Below the pieces are notes generated by a model, which saw only the letters and a program-made list of their open reading frames with translations, searched no databases and was not told the origin of the DNA. This document shows positions 24,697-34,071 of a stretch of 64,000 nucleotides of DNA, piece by piece. Every line of letters begins with the position of its first letter. The first letter of the stretch is position 1. Where the stretch lies: positions 62,001-126,000 of the forward strand of contig CALOBW010000056.1 in NCBI GenBank assembly GCA_942491525.1. The letters run 5' to 3'. The position numbers and the translations under genes are program-made. Source of the DNA: CAYWBU01 sp942491525. Its GTDB lineage: Bacteria > Desulfobacterota > Desulfomonilia > UBA1062.

Positions 24697-26805
24697 ATGA
24701 TGAAGCTCAGGGATCCTTGGTGGGAGATCATAATTCTGCTGGGCTCCTTTGTGGTGCTGGGCTTCGTGGTGCTCTTTGCCCTTCAATCCTACCGCGGCGT
24801 TGAGCGTTCCATGGCCGCCCAGTATAATCGCGAGCAGCAGCTGCTGGCGCGCCAGGTGGCCACCGGCATTCAGCAGCATCTGCGTGACATCGGCAATGTG
24901 CTCAGCCTGACGGCCGGGCTGGACGATGTGCAGGTCGGCGATGCTGAGGCCATTGAGAGTGCGGTCATGGATGCCTTTCTGGCGCTCAAGAACAAGGTGG
25001 CTTTTGTCTTCTGGGAGGACCGTGACGGCACGGTGCAGTTTTATGCGCCCGAAGGTTCCATGCCTGGTCTGCGGGGCAAGAATTTCAGCTATCGCAGTTA
25101 TTTCAGGATGGCCCGCGACCTCAAGGTGCCCTATGTTTCGGATGTGATCATGATCGGCGGCGAGGAGAACTTTGATATCCCCAACCGCTTTCACTCCTTT
25201 GTGATCGTCTATCCGATTATTGGCGCCGGCGGGCGCTTCATGGGCGTGATCGGCTGTGCCGTGGATATCTCCAGCATTGCGGCCCTGCACATCATACCGG
25301 TACAGCCTTCGGCCAGCAGCTATGCCTGGCTGCTGGACGATACGGGCACGATCCTCTTCCACCCCGATCCCCGGTTGACCGGCCGCAACATCGATGCGGT
25401 CATCGATGAGATGGAGGGCGTTTCGGGTTTGATGGAGATTCGGCGCGGCATGGAGCTTAAAAACGGCGGCACCTATCAGTTTGTCTTTCCGCACTATCCG
25501 GATGATGAGCCGGTGCACAAACTGCTGGCCTTCTCTTCGGCCCACTTTCTGAACAAGCGCTGGATCACGGTGGTCACGGCGCCCTACTCGGAGGTGATCG
25601 CCCTGATGGCCGGGACCTTCCGCAACACCCTGGTGCTCGGTTCGGGTTCGGTGGCCCTCGTGATTCTGGTGACGATTGTGGTGCTGGGCATCAATAAAGA
25701 CCGGGTGAGAGCTTATGAACGCAACAAGTGGGCCGATAAGATGCTGGTGGCGCACAGGCGGTTGCAGACGGTTTTCAACGCCCTGCCGCACTATTTGATC
25801 ATGATCGATTCGGCCTTTACCATTACGGACATCAACCAGCGTTACTGTGAGCTCTTCGGCCTGCAGCGCTCGGATTTTATCGACAAGCACTGCCTGGTGG
25901 ATCTGGACAAAGCAGTGCGTCCCTGCCGGGCGGAGCTGGTTGAGCAGGTCTTCAGGAGTGGAGAGCTGATGAGTGAGCGCGAGGTGCATCTGGAGATTAA
26001 CGGTCGGCCATACTTATTTGATATCAGCGCCATTCCGTTGCATGACAGCAATGGCGCGGTGGAGTATGTTATTCAGTATGCGGTGGATGTGACCGAGACC
26101 AAGGCCCTGGTGGAGAAGCTGATCCAGGCTGACAAGCTGGCGGCTGTCGGCCAGATGTCGGCCCATGTGGCCCATGAGATCCGCAACCCGCTGGCGTCGG
26201 TGCTGCTGCATACCGAGCTGCTGGAAGATGAGATCAGGGAACAGAACCTCAGTGCCGAGGCGTCGGATCTGATTCGCATTATCCAGCAGGAGATCGACCG
26301 CCTTGCGATCATCACCGATGAGTACATGTCCTATGCGCGGCTGCCGCATCCCAAGGTTCAGGCGGTTGATCCGCTGGAGGAGATTGAGAGTGCCGTGGCC
26401 ACCATGTTGCCGGAAGTCAGCAAGCGTGCCATAGAGGTTGAAGTCAAAGCGCAGGATCTGCCCGAAAATATCCTGATCGATCGTGGACAATTCAGGCAGG
26501 TTTTGATAAATTTCATTAAAAATGCCGTGGAAGCAATGCCTTCCGGTGGAAAGCTGGAACTGAGCGCCCTGGGGCGGGGTGAAGAGTTTCTGCTGATGGT
26601 CAAGGATACCGGCTACGGCATTCCCCACGACATAGCCCGCCGTATTTTTGATCCTTATTTTACAACCAAGGAGAATGGTACGGGGCTTGGCTTGTCATTG
26701 GTGCAATATATTGCTAATGCACATGATGGCTGGGTCAATGTGGAGAGCGAGATGAATCGGGGCACCACCTTCACCTTCGCTGTGCCAATGGCGCCAAAGG
26801 ATTAG
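24697..26805 (+). CDS. membrane sensor histidine kinase (Cache-PAS-HisKA-HATPase, NtrB-like)
   Basis: A 702-residue kinase. A membrane segment (about 10-32), a large periplasmic Cache-type sensor domain (about 35-300) and a second membrane segment (about 310-335) are followed by a PAS domain (about 350-465), a HisKA domain with AHVAHEIRNPL as H-box, and an HATPase domain with N-box IKNAVEAM, DTGYGIP and GTGLGLSL. GAGGGAG precedes tandem ATGs at 24697 and 24700. The operon continues with a secreted coiled-coil protein and an NtrC-type regulator, its likely phosphorylation target. Confidence 0.92.
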   Translation: MMKLRDPWWEIIILLGSFVVLGFVVLFALQSYRGVERSMAAQYNREQQLLARQVATGIQQHLRDIGNVLSLTAGLDDVQVGDAEAIESAVMDAFLALKNKVAFVFWEDRDGTVQFYAPEGSMPGLRGKNFSYRSYFRMARDLKVPYVSDVIMIGGEENFDIPNRFHSFVIVYPIIGAGGRFMGVIGCAVDISSIAALHIIPVQPSASSYAWLLDDTGTILFHPDPRLTGRNIDAVIDEMEGVSGLMEIRRGMELKNGGTYQFVFPHYPDDEPVHKLLAFSSAHFLNKRWITVVTAPYSEVIALMAGTFRNTLVLGSGSVALVILVTIVVLGINKDRVRAYERNKWADKMLVAHRRLQTVFNALPHYLIMIDSAFTITDINQRYCELFGLQRSDFIDKHCLVDLDKAVRPCRAELVEQVFRSGELMSEREVHLEINGRPYLFDISAIPLHDSNGAVEYVIQYAVDVTETKALVEKLIQADKLAAVGQMSAHVAHEIRNPLASVLLHTELLEDEIREQNLSAEASDLIRIIQQEIDRLAIITDEYMSYARLPHPKVQAVDPLEEIESAVATMLPEVSKRAIEVEVKAQDLPENILIDRGQFRQVLINFIKNAVEAMPSGGKLELSALGRGEEFLLMVKDTGYGIPHDIARRIFDPYFTTKENGTGLGLSLVQYIANAHDGWVNVESEMNRGTTFTFAVPMAPKD

Positions 26806-26808
26806 TTG

Positions 26809-27864
26809 ATGAGAACAAAATTGATTACCATATTCCTTATCATGCTGTGGCCCGTCTGTTGCCAGGCCACCGAGCTGATAATAAATCCTGTGCAGCCCTA
26901 CGGTGAGATGTATCTGCTTTCGGGTGGAGTCAAGGCTGTTGTGGAGCATATCGAGGATCAGTACGGCAAGGATGTTGCCGCCCTCGATGAGAAGTATGAG
27001 GTCAGCCGGCGTGAAGCTGATTTCAAGCAGGCGCAAGAGCGGGCTGCCAGATCCCGTGAAGCCCTGGAGCGTAAGATTGAGGCGCTCAAGCGGGAGTACA
27101 TCTCCAAGTTTGACCTGACGATTCATTCGGCCACGGCTGAGCTGGCGCCGCACTCTTCGGTGATGGGTGAGATCTCATTTACCTATACGGTGAAGAATCA
27201 TTCGGACCGTATCATCAGTGCGATCACCTATATGCCCTACATCGGCGAAATTAAAATTCCGCTCTCCAATCCGCTCTTTCTGGAGATGGTCGACTACAGT
27301 ACGATGATATTCGGTCTGGCCCCGGGCCGAACGCTCTCCAACCTAAAACATGAGCCGGAGCGGCTTAGTTTTTTTGCCGGCGAGCTCAATCGGGAGCAAA
27401 TCAAGCTGATCCGGAAGAATATCGCTTCCAGCTTCTCGCTTGAGGTGGTTGAGATTCGGTTTTCAGACGGCGTGGCTTACAAGGGCGATGCTGCCCAGCT
27501 GACCCTTGAAGAGGCCTTTGCTCCTCAGCTGAAGCCGCTGAAGGAGCAGATTGTAAAGGCCGACAAGGATATCAAGACCAGCTCGGCCCGCCTCAAGCAG
27601 GCTCGCGAGCAGTATGCCGCTGAGCGTAAAGTCCGGGATGAGCAGCATGCTGCGGCTTTGGCGGAGCTCAAGAAATCGGCCGTGCGTTATCGCGGCGAGC
27701 CGGGCAAGAAGCTCAGCTACACCTTTATGGACGTTCCCGAAGGGGACTACATTCTTTATGCCACCGGTCAGGGCGCGCAGGTGATCTTCGAGGTTCTGCA
27801 GGTGGCCGGTAAACGGCAGGAGGTAGAGCCGCTCAAGATGGTTGAGGATCCCTTCTCGCCATGA
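26809..27864 (+). CDS. secreted coiled-coil protein between kinase and regulator
   Basis: A 351-residue protein with a signal peptide (MRTKLITIFLIMLWPVCCQA, cleavage near 20). Residues about 45-100 and 245-295 are heptad-like coiled coils (EKYEVSRREADFKQAQER, then KEQIVKADKDIKTSSA); between them lies a probable beta domain (ATAELAPHSSVMGEI). It starts 3 nt after the kinase stop and its stop overlaps the regulator ATG. No family is recognised. The position suggests a periplasmic partner or ligand-binding modulator of the Cache sensor; that is inference. Confidence 0.75.
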   Translation: MRTKLITIFLIMLWPVCCQATELIINPVQPYGEMYLLSGGVKAVVEHIEDQYGKDVAALDEKYEVSRREADFKQAQERAARSREALERKIEALKREYISKFDLTIHSATAELAPHSSVMGEISFTYTVKNHSDRIISAITYMPYIGEIKIPLSNPLFLEMVDYSTMIFGLAPGRTLSNLKHEPERLSFFAGELNREQIKLIRKNIASSFSLEVVEIRFSDGVAYKGDAAQLTLEEAFAPQLKPLKEQIVKADKDIKTSSARLKQAREQYAAERKVRDEQHAAALAELKKSAVRYRGEPGKKLSYTFMDVPEGDYILYATGQGAQVIFEVLQVAGKRQEVEPLKMVEDPFSP

Positions 27865-29201
27865 AAAAGACGATTCTGGTTGCAGATGATGAGATCGGCA
27901 TCAGAACGTCCCTGGAAAAGATTCTGCAGCGTGAGGGCTATCAGGTCATAACGGCCGCCGATGGCGATGAGGCCTTCCGTCTGATTCGCCAGCAGCCGGT
28001 TAATCTGCTAATCAGCGATATCCGCATGGCCGGTATGGATGGCATGGAACTGCTCAAGGTTACGCGCTCGGTGTCGCCCGATACCGAAGTTATCATAATC
28101 ACAGGTCACGCCTCGGTGGATACGGCCGTGGACTCCATGAAGGAGGGGGCCTATGACTACATCACCAAGCCCTTCAAGAAGGCGGCCATTCTGCGTTCGG
28201 TCAGAAATGCCATCGAGAAGCAGACCCTCAAACTGGACAATCAGAATCTGAAGAAGCGGCTGGCCGAGCTTGAGTCCGGCCCGTTGATTGAGACCAGCAG
28301 CCCGAAGATGCGCGAGGTTGTGGAGCTGGTGCAGCAGATGGCTCCCAGTCAGGCTACGGCCCTGATTCTAGGTGAGTCTGGTACAGGCAAAGAGGTGATT
28401 GCCGATATGATTCACCGCCTTTCGCCGCGCAGCGCAAGGCCGATTATCAAGGTCAACTGTGCCGCCATTCCAGAAACATTGATCGAGTCGGAGCTTTTCG
28501 GCTATGAAAAAGGCGCATTTACCGGCGCCGCCGGCCGGCGGCAGGGCCGTTTCGAGGTGGCCGACGGATCGACGATCTTCCTGGATGAGATCGGCGAGAT
28601 CCCGCCGTCGGTGCAGGTCAAGCTGCTGCGGATTCTGCAGGAGGGCACCTTTGAGCGGCTGGGCAGCAACTCTACCATTCAGGTCAATGTGCGCATTGTG
28701 GCGGCGACCAACCGCGATCTGGCCAAACTGGTTTCGGAGGGCCGCTTTCGTGAGGATCTCTACTGGCGGCTGAATGTGATCTCAATCAGGCTGCCGCAGC
28801 TCAAGGAGCGGGTTGAGGATATTCCGGTGCTGGTGCAGCACTTCATGAACCGCTTCAACTCCAAGAACAAAAAAGAGCTGCAGGGTATTGAGGCCGGCGC
28901 CATGGATGCCCTCATGGCCTATGGCTGGCCCGGCAATGTGCGCGAGCTGGAAAATGTGATTGAGCGCTGCGTGGTGCTGGACAAGGATGGTGTTCTGGGG
29001 CTGGATGATCTGCCGCCGTCACTGAAGGGATCGGGTTCGGAGCGTCAGCCCTCGGTTCAGATACCGCTGGGCATGCCTATGGATGAGATCGAACAGCTGC
29101 TGATAGAGCGCACTTTAAAGTACACTAAGGGCGACAAGGCTCTGGCTGCCAAACTTCTGGGCCTTTCGACCCGCACGCTCTACCGCAAACTGGGCGCTTA
29201 A
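27861..29201 (+). CDS. NtrC-family sigma-54-dependent response regulator
   Basis: A 446-residue activator. Receiver domain (1-120) with DDE, phosphoacceptor Asp in LLISDIRMAG and Lys in ITKPF; AAA+ domain (about 140-375) with Walker A GESGTGKE, the sigma-54 contact loop GAFTGA, Walker B FLDEIGE; and a Fis-type HTH at the C-terminus (KALAAKLLGLSTRTLYRKL). The start overlaps the preceding stop (ATGA). It pairs with the kinase two genes upstream and implies sigma-54 promoters elsewhere in the genome; none is obvious in this window. Confidence 0.95.
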   Translation: MKKTILVADDEIGIRTSLEKILQREGYQVITAADGDEAFRLIRQQPVNLLISDIRMAGMDGMELLKVTRSVSPDTEVIIITGHASVDTAVDSMKEGAYDYITKPFKKAAILRSVRNAIEKQTLKLDNQNLKKRLAELESGPLIETSSPKMREVVELVQQMAPSQATALILGESGTGKEVIADMIHRLSPRSARPIIKVNCAAIPETLIESELFGYEKGAFTGAAGRRQGRFEVADGSTIFLDEIGEIPPSVQVKLLRILQEGTFERLGSNSTIQVNVRIVAATNRDLAKLVSEGRFREDLYWRLNVISIRLPQLKERVEDIPVLVQHFMNRFNSKNKKELQGIEAGAMDALMAYGWPGNVRELENVIERCVVLDKDGVLGLDDLPPSLKGSGSERQPSVQIPLGMPMDEIEQLLIERTLKYTKGDKALAAKLLGLSTRTLYRKLGA

Positions 29202-29611
29202 TATTTTGCTCCGCAGAGGAACTGCCAGAGGTCGTCGTTGGAGGTGCTGCTGATGTGCACCCCAGCCTGTCTGATGCGCGGGTTGATGCGGATTATATTG
29301 CCCCAGATGGTCAGGTTGGCATCGAAGAGGAAGATCTTGGTCGGCATCTGGCGGATGTGATCAGCGATAATCCAGTGCATGCCCGAAAACTGGTTGATGT
29401 CCGTGAGACACATGCCGTCCCAGCTGATGTCGGCAACGTGGGATTCGAGGACCTGGTCTTCAAGTTCATCGACCTCCTGCCACTCTTGGGTTAGCCAGCC
29501 GGCCGAGGTGTGCTGCTCTCTGCCCTGCAGACTGCCGCCGATAATCATGTTGGCCCTGCCCATGAATGCCTGACGGGGATACTGTCTGCGTTCCTTTTCC
29601 GAAACAAACAT
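29198..29611 (-). CDS. PilZ-domain c-di-GMP-binding protein
   Basis: A 137-residue single-domain protein. Near the N-terminus RRQYPR supplies the R-x-x-x-R motif, and VADISWDGMCL near residue 86 supplies the D/N-x-S-x-x-G motif, together the c-di-GMP-binding signature. It converges on the NtrC-type regulator gene with a 4-nt overlap. GGAGG lies before its ATG. The output is unknown; the HD-GYP protein at 2.3-4.2 kb would act on the same messenger. Confidence 0.8.
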   Translation of the reverse strand: MFVSEKERRQYPRQAFMGRANMIIGGSLQGREQHTSAGWLTQEWQEVDELEDQVLESHVADISWDGMCLTDINQFSGMHWIIADHIRQMPTKIFLFDANLTIWGNIIRINPRIRQAGVHISSTSNDDLWQFLCGAKY

Positions 29612-29760
29612 AGTGGCCTCCTTTTGCTGCAGGCTTCACCGTGATGTCGAAGCTGTGCCACATGAACCACAGATTGCCCTACGTCATTTTTGGATGAGAT
29701 GAGTGGCGGATGGGTTCAGCTATTAATAATTGCGCCGATATGTTTTATGGGAGCCGAGCC

Positions 29761-30093
29761 ATGTCAGACATATTAAGCAGCATTAACGCCCATTCAATTT
29801 TACAGGCCAATGCCTCGTCCAATATTGCCAACCAGAACTCCAAAGAGTACCAGGCGCTGCGCACGACCCTTTCAGAGGGTAAGCATGGCGGGGTCGAGGT
29901 CGTTACCGAGCGTGATTCTGCGCCGGGAGTTGTCATGGGCGACGGCACCGTCGGTTCCAATGTTGATCTGGCGCGTGAGTTCAGCGACATGATGCGGGCC
30001 AGGACCGGCTTTGAGTCATCCCTGAGCGCCATCAAGGTGCGCGATGAGATGCTGGCCGACCTGATGGATGTTTTCAAGAAGGTCACCTCGTAA
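29761..30093 (+). CDS. FlgC-like flagellar rod family protein, orphan
   Basis: A 110-residue protein with the N-terminal rod/hook family motif (ASSNIANQNSKEYQ, the ANNIAN-type pattern) and a C-terminal helix GFESSLSAIKVRDEMLADLMDV resembling the conserved end of FlgC. The central part is shorter than in FlgC (about 130-140 residues). GGGAG precedes the ATG. No other flagellar gene lies in the window; it is followed by lipid genes. It may belong to a dispersed flagellar set or be a remnant. Confidence 0.7.
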   Translation: MSDILSSINAHSILQANASSNIANQNSKEYQALRTTLSEGKHGGVEVVTERDSAPGVVMGDGTVGSNVDLAREFSDMMRARTGFESSLSAIKVRDEMLADLMDVFKKVTS

Positions 30094-30161
30094 AAAAATC
30101 AATAAGTTACAATTAAGTCGCAAGGTTGACTGAAATGTAAAAGTTGTGTAAATGTTACGCC

Positions 30162-30875
30162 ATGATTTGGATGGCGATAGCCCTTCTGGGTAGCTCTCTA
30201 TACATATTGCTGATGATTATTCCCCATACGCTGCTGGCGCTATTGACCCGTTCGGGGAATCTGCCGCATCTGGATGCGCGCATCTGGGCGCGCTGGAGTC
30301 TCTTCTGTTCCGGCACCAGGGTTGAGGTAGAGGGGTTGGAAAATCTGCCCGCCGGTCCGGCGGTCTATATGGCCAATCATCAGAGCTACTTTGACATTCC
30401 GGCCATCCTGGCCAATCTGCCGATTCAGTTTCGCTGGATCGTCAAACAGGAGTTGGCCTCGATCCCCTTTTTCGGCCTGGCCATGAAGGGCGCTGGCTAT
30501 ATCATGATTGACAGGTCTGACCATGAGGCGGCCCTCGAGAGTCTGCGGCGGGCGGGCCGGATCATTGCTGGCGGCACCTCGGTCTTCATCTTTCCTGAGG
30601 GTACCCGTTCCGAGACCGGTGAGATGCGTTATCCGCTTAAGAAGGGCGGTTTTTACCTGGCCCTGCAGGCCGGGGTTCCGGTTGTGCCCATCACCATCAC
30701 TGGTGCGATTCAGGTTCATACCAAGGGTAGCCGCACCCTTCAGCCCGGAACCATCCGGGTCAAGGTTGGTCAGCCCATATCTCCGGCCGGCCACAGTGCC
30801 GCATCTCTGATGGATGCAGTCCACTGGTCAATCAGCCGGGGATTGCCCGACACTTATCACGACGTGGCGGCATAG
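30162..30875 (+). CDS. plsC: 1-acyl-sn-glycerol-3-phosphate acyltransferase, copy 1
   Basis: A 237-residue membrane acyltransferase that would acylate lysophosphatidate in phospholipid synthesis. An N-terminal hydrophobic segment is followed by NHQSYFD (the N-H-x4-D catalytic motif, near residue 74), a GxxFIDR-equivalent GYIMIDR, and FPEGTRS near 148. A TTG 18 nt upstream of the ATG is in frame, but the ATG is preferred. It is the first gene of a probable long operon and has a paralogue immediately downstream. Confidence 0.9.
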   Translation: MIWMAIALLGSSLYILLMIIPHTLLALLTRSGNLPHLDARIWARWSLFCSGTRVEVEGLENLPAGPAVYMANHQSYFDIPAILANLPIQFRWIVKQELASIPFFGLAMKGAGYIMIDRSDHEAALESLRRAGRIIAGGTSVFIFPEGTRSETGEMRYPLKKGGFYLALQAGVPVVPITITGAIQVHTKGSRTLQPGTIRVKVGQPISPAGHSAASLMDAVHWSISRGLPDTYHDVAA

Positions 30876-30915
30876 GGACGTTGACTTCCGGGACAATTTC
30901 TCATAGAAATCAGCC

Positions 30916-31614
30916 ATGTTTCGAGGTAAAGCAACTATCCTGGCCACTGGTCTCTATATTCCGCTGTCCTATCTGCCGCATCTGCTGGCCTCTTTGATCA
31001 GCAGCGATCTGGCTCATCTGAATGTGCGGCTCTGGGGCCGCTTCACCATGCTTTGTGCCGGGGTCAGCGGCGAGATTGAGGGGTTGGACAATCTGCCGGA
31101 GGGACCGGCGGTCTATATGGCCAACCACACCAGCTTCTTTGATGTCTTCGCGGTTCTGGCTCTGTTGCCGGTGCAGTACCGCTGGATCGTCAAGTATGAG
31201 CTTTCCGAGGTGTTCTGTTTCGGCACCTTTATGAAACGCGCCGGTTACATCATGGTTAAGCGTGATGACCGCCAGCAGGCCCTGGCCAGCATGCAGCAGG
31301 CCTATGAGACCCTGAGGAGCGGCCGTTCAATCTTCATCTTTCCGGAGGGCAAGCGCTCCGCCGAGGGAGAGATCGCATCTTTTAAGAAGGGCGGCTTTTA
31401 CATGGCCCAGCAGGCCGGCGTGCCGATTGTGCCTGTTTCCATCCGGGGCTCTGCCACCATTCATCGCAAAGGGACCTGGGATATCAACCCCGGGCATGTT
31501 ACTATCCAGGTTCATGAGCCGATTGAATCTAAGGGCCTGGAGACGGTCGAACTGATGGAAGAGGTGTACAAGGCCATTGAATTCGGCTATATAGGCGAAA
31601 AGATCGCCGCGTGA
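30916..31614 (+). CDS. plsC: 1-acyl-sn-glycerol-3-phosphate acyltransferase, copy 2
   Basis: A 232-residue paralogue of the upstream protein, similar across its length (NHTSFFD for the N-H-x4-D motif, GYIMVKR, FPEGKRS, KKGGFYMAQQAGVPIVPV). The distance between the copies is 40 bp. They differ clearly in the second motif (DR versus KR) and could have different acyl preferences. No strong ribosome site is visible, so it may depend on upstream translation. Confidence 0.9.
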   Translation: MFRGKATILATGLYIPLSYLPHLLASLISSDLAHLNVRLWGRFTMLCAGVSGEIEGLDNLPEGPAVYMANHTSFFDVFAVLALLPVQYRWIVKYELSEVFCFGTFMKRAGYIMVKRDDRQQALASMQQAYETLRSGRSIFIFPEGKRSAEGEIASFKKGGFYMAQQAGVPIVPVSIRGSATIHRKGTWDINPGHVTIQVHEPIESKGLETVELMEEVYKAIEFGYIGEKIAA

Positions 31615-31659
31615 GCAGAGAACAGGCAGTCCGGCTGCCGACAAGGTAGGATTTCCTTT

Positions 31660-33276
31660 TTGAATTGCGTTAACATAATCCCTCTTGGAGGGGTCAGGGA
31701 GTTCGGTCTGAACTCCACCATAATTGAAACCGACTCCGGTAGCATCCTGATTGATGCCGGCCTGATGTTTCCGCGTTACAATATCACCGGAATTGAGCAG
31801 ATTGTACCTGATTTTTCATACGTTATCGAAAATGCGGCCAGCTTTGCCGCGATTGTTCTGACCCACGGCCATGAGGATCATATGGGCGCTCTGCCCCAGC
31901 TGCTCAAGCAGGTTAACATTCCGGTCTATGGCCACCCTTTTGCGCTGGGCATCCTGCGCAAGAAGCTTTCCGAACATGCCGTGCCGCACAAGGTTCAGCT
32001 CAATGATCTGCAGGCCGGCGAACAGATTGATCTGGCCGGCCTGAAGCTGGAGGCTGTCGAGGTGCTGCACTCCACCCCGGGCTGCTTCGCCTTCAATATC
32101 ATGACTCCGCAGGGGCGGATTGTGCACTCGGGCGATTTCCGCCTGGGCCCCGAAGTGTTCGGGGAGTGCCGTGAGCCGGCCCGGCTGCTGATCTGTGAGA
32201 GCACCAATGCCGAGCGTGACCCCAAGGATCTGAGTGAAGAGCAGGTTGTAGCCAACATTGAGGAGCTGGTTAAGCGCACAAAGGGCGCGGCGGTGATCTC
32301 AACATTCTCCAGCCATGTCATGCGTATCAAGGCTCTGATCGAGATGGCCGCGCGCCTGAATAGGCAGGTCTGCATCATCGGGCGCAGCATGAAGCAGGCC
32401 GTCGAGATCGCCTGTGACCTGGGCATCATCCAGATTGATAAGTCGATGCTGCTGGATGAATCGCTGCTGGGCAGCACGGCGCGCGACCGTTACATTGTTC
32501 TTTGCACCGGCACCCAGGGCGAAATGTACTCGGTGCTGGCCCTGATTGCGCGCAGCTGGCACAACTTCAAGGTTCAGGAAGGCGATGCCGTGATCATCTC
32601 GGCGCGCATCATTCCGGGCAATGAGTTTGCCATCGGCCGCTGCATCGACCAGCTGATTGATGCCGGCGCGCGGGTCTACTATCCGATGGTGGCGGACGTG
32701 CATGCTTCGGGGCATGCGGCCCATGCCGAGATTCGGCGCATATTTGATTTGCTGCAGCCCGAGATTCTGATGCCCGTGCATGGCGACCTGCGCCAGATGC
32801 AGGCCCTGGCCGATATCGCCGAGGAGCAGCTGCCCCAGACCGAGGTCCTGATGGCGCGGCCCGGCCAGGTGCTGAGTCTGACCGAGGACGGCATCCGGGA
32901 GGGTTCTGAGATTAAGCACGGCAAGCTCTTTATCGACGGTCACCTGACCGGCAGCATCCGTGATTCGGTGCTCAAGCAGCGCCGCAATATTTCCGAGGGT
33001 GGCATGGCCGTCATATTTGCGGTGCTCGACTCGGTGGACGGCTCCACCCTGCTGGGGCCTGAGATCATGTTCACCGGAGTGGCTCCGGGCCCGGTCGAGG
33101 ATCTGCTGCTGGAGGAGCTGACCGAGGCGGCCGCGGCCACCATTGAGCAGTGCCAGATCTATAAGAAAACTGAAATTCACTACATAGAGGACCGTCTGCG
33201 TGAAGATCTGGGCCGCATTCTGAAGGCGCGCCTGGGCAAGAAGCCGGTCCTCAAACCCGTAATTCTGGAGATTTAG
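31660..33276 (+). CDS. rnj: ribonuclease J-family metallo-beta-lactamase/beta-CASP nuclease
   Basis: A 538-residue protein starting NIIPLGGVREFGLN, the typical RNase J beginning. The metal site HGHEDH near residue 71 and the downstream SGDFR and HASGHA motifs of the beta-CASP fold are present. RNase J degrades and processes mRNA with endo- and 5'-exonuclease activity. A TTG start at 31660 is the only reasonable one, with AAGGTAGG about ten bases upstream; no ATG occurs near the homologous start. It is followed with no gap by uppP. Confidence 0.9.
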   Translation: MNCVNIIPLGGVREFGLNSTIIETDSGSILIDAGLMFPRYNITGIEQIVPDFSYVIENAASFAAIVLTHGHEDHMGALPQLLKQVNIPVYGHPFALGILRKKLSEHAVPHKVQLNDLQAGEQIDLAGLKLEAVEVLHSTPGCFAFNIMTPQGRIVHSGDFRLGPEVFGECREPARLLICESTNAERDPKDLSEEQVVANIEELVKRTKGAAVISTFSSHVMRIKALIEMAARLNRQVCIIGRSMKQAVEIACDLGIIQIDKSMLLDESLLGSTARDRYIVLCTGTQGEMYSVLALIARSWHNFKVQEGDAVIISARIIPGNEFAIGRCIDQLIDAGARVYYPMVADVHASGHAAHAEIRRIFDLLQPEILMPVHGDLRQMQALADIAEEQLPQTEVLMARPGQVLSLTEDGIREGSEIKHGKLFIDGHLTGSIRDSVLKQRRNISEGGMAVIFAVLDSVDGSTLLGPEIMFTGVAPGPVEDLLLEELTEAAAATIEQCQIYKKTEIHYIEDRLREDLGRILKARLGKKPVLKPVILEI

Positions 33277-34062
33277 ATGTCTGATATTATCATTGCCGTC
33301 TTCCTGGGCACGGTCCAGGGCTTAACCGAGTTTCTGCCAGTTTCCAGCTCCGGCCATCTGGCCCTGCTGCAGAATTTTTTCGGCCCCGAGTGGACCGAGA
33401 ACCTGCTGTTCGATGTCTGCGTGCACATGGGCACCATGCTGGCCGTGCTGGTCTTCTTCTACAAGGATCTGCTCAAGCTGCTCCTAGGCATTCTGCCGGG
33501 CAGTTTTGACAAGCAGCAGGCCAAGGTTGTACTGGCCCTCTTGATAACCACGGTGATAACCGGCGTGATCGGGGTCGGATTCCAGGATCAATTTGAGGGG
33601 CTCTACCGCATGCCGCGCTTTGTGGCCTGCATGCTCCTGATTACCGGTTGCATCACCTTCGCCACCGATCGCATCGGCAAGTCGGAGCGTCAGGAGGGCG
33701 AGATCACCTACAAGGATGCCGTGATAGTGGGTCTCTTCCAGTCCCTGGCCATCATACCGGGCATTTCGCGTTCGGGCTCGACCATCTTCGCGGGTGTCTT
33801 CAGCGGCATGGAGCGCACCTGGGCCGCCAGCTACTCGTTCATTGCCGCCATTCCGGCCATTCTGGGGGCCACCCTGCTGCAGATCGGCGAGTCCGGCGGC
33901 CAGTTGGGCATGATCCATATCGTAGGTTCGCTGACGGCCTTTATTGTTGGCTTGATTTCTCTGAAATTTTTGGTATGGACATTAAAGAAGCATAACTTTT
34001 TTATATTTTCGATCTACTGCTGGATTGCAGGAACCGGCTATCTGGTCTTCAGCATATTTTAG
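33277..34062 (+). CDS. uppP: undecaprenyl-diphosphatase
   Basis: A 261-residue polytopic membrane protein (BacA family) that dephosphorylates undecaprenyl pyrophosphate to recycle the carrier lipid of peptidoglycan synthesis. Signature motifs are GLTEFLPVSSSGHL near the N-terminus and GISRSGSTIFAG near residue 165. About eight hydrophobic segments are visible. It begins directly after the RNase J stop. Confidence 0.95.
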   Translation: MSDIIIAVFLGTVQGLTEFLPVSSSGHLALLQNFFGPEWTENLLFDVCVHMGTMLAVLVFFYKDLLKLLLGILPGSFDKQQAKVVLALLITTVITGVIGVGFQDQFEGLYRMPRFVACMLLITGCITFATDRIGKSERQEGEITYKDAVIVGLFQSLAIIPGISRSGSTIFAGVFSGMERTWAASYSFIAAIPAILGATLLQIGESGGQLGMIHIVGSLTAFIVGLISLKFLVWTLKKHNFFIFSIYCWIAGTGYLVFSIF

Positions 34063-34071
34063 GATTCAATA

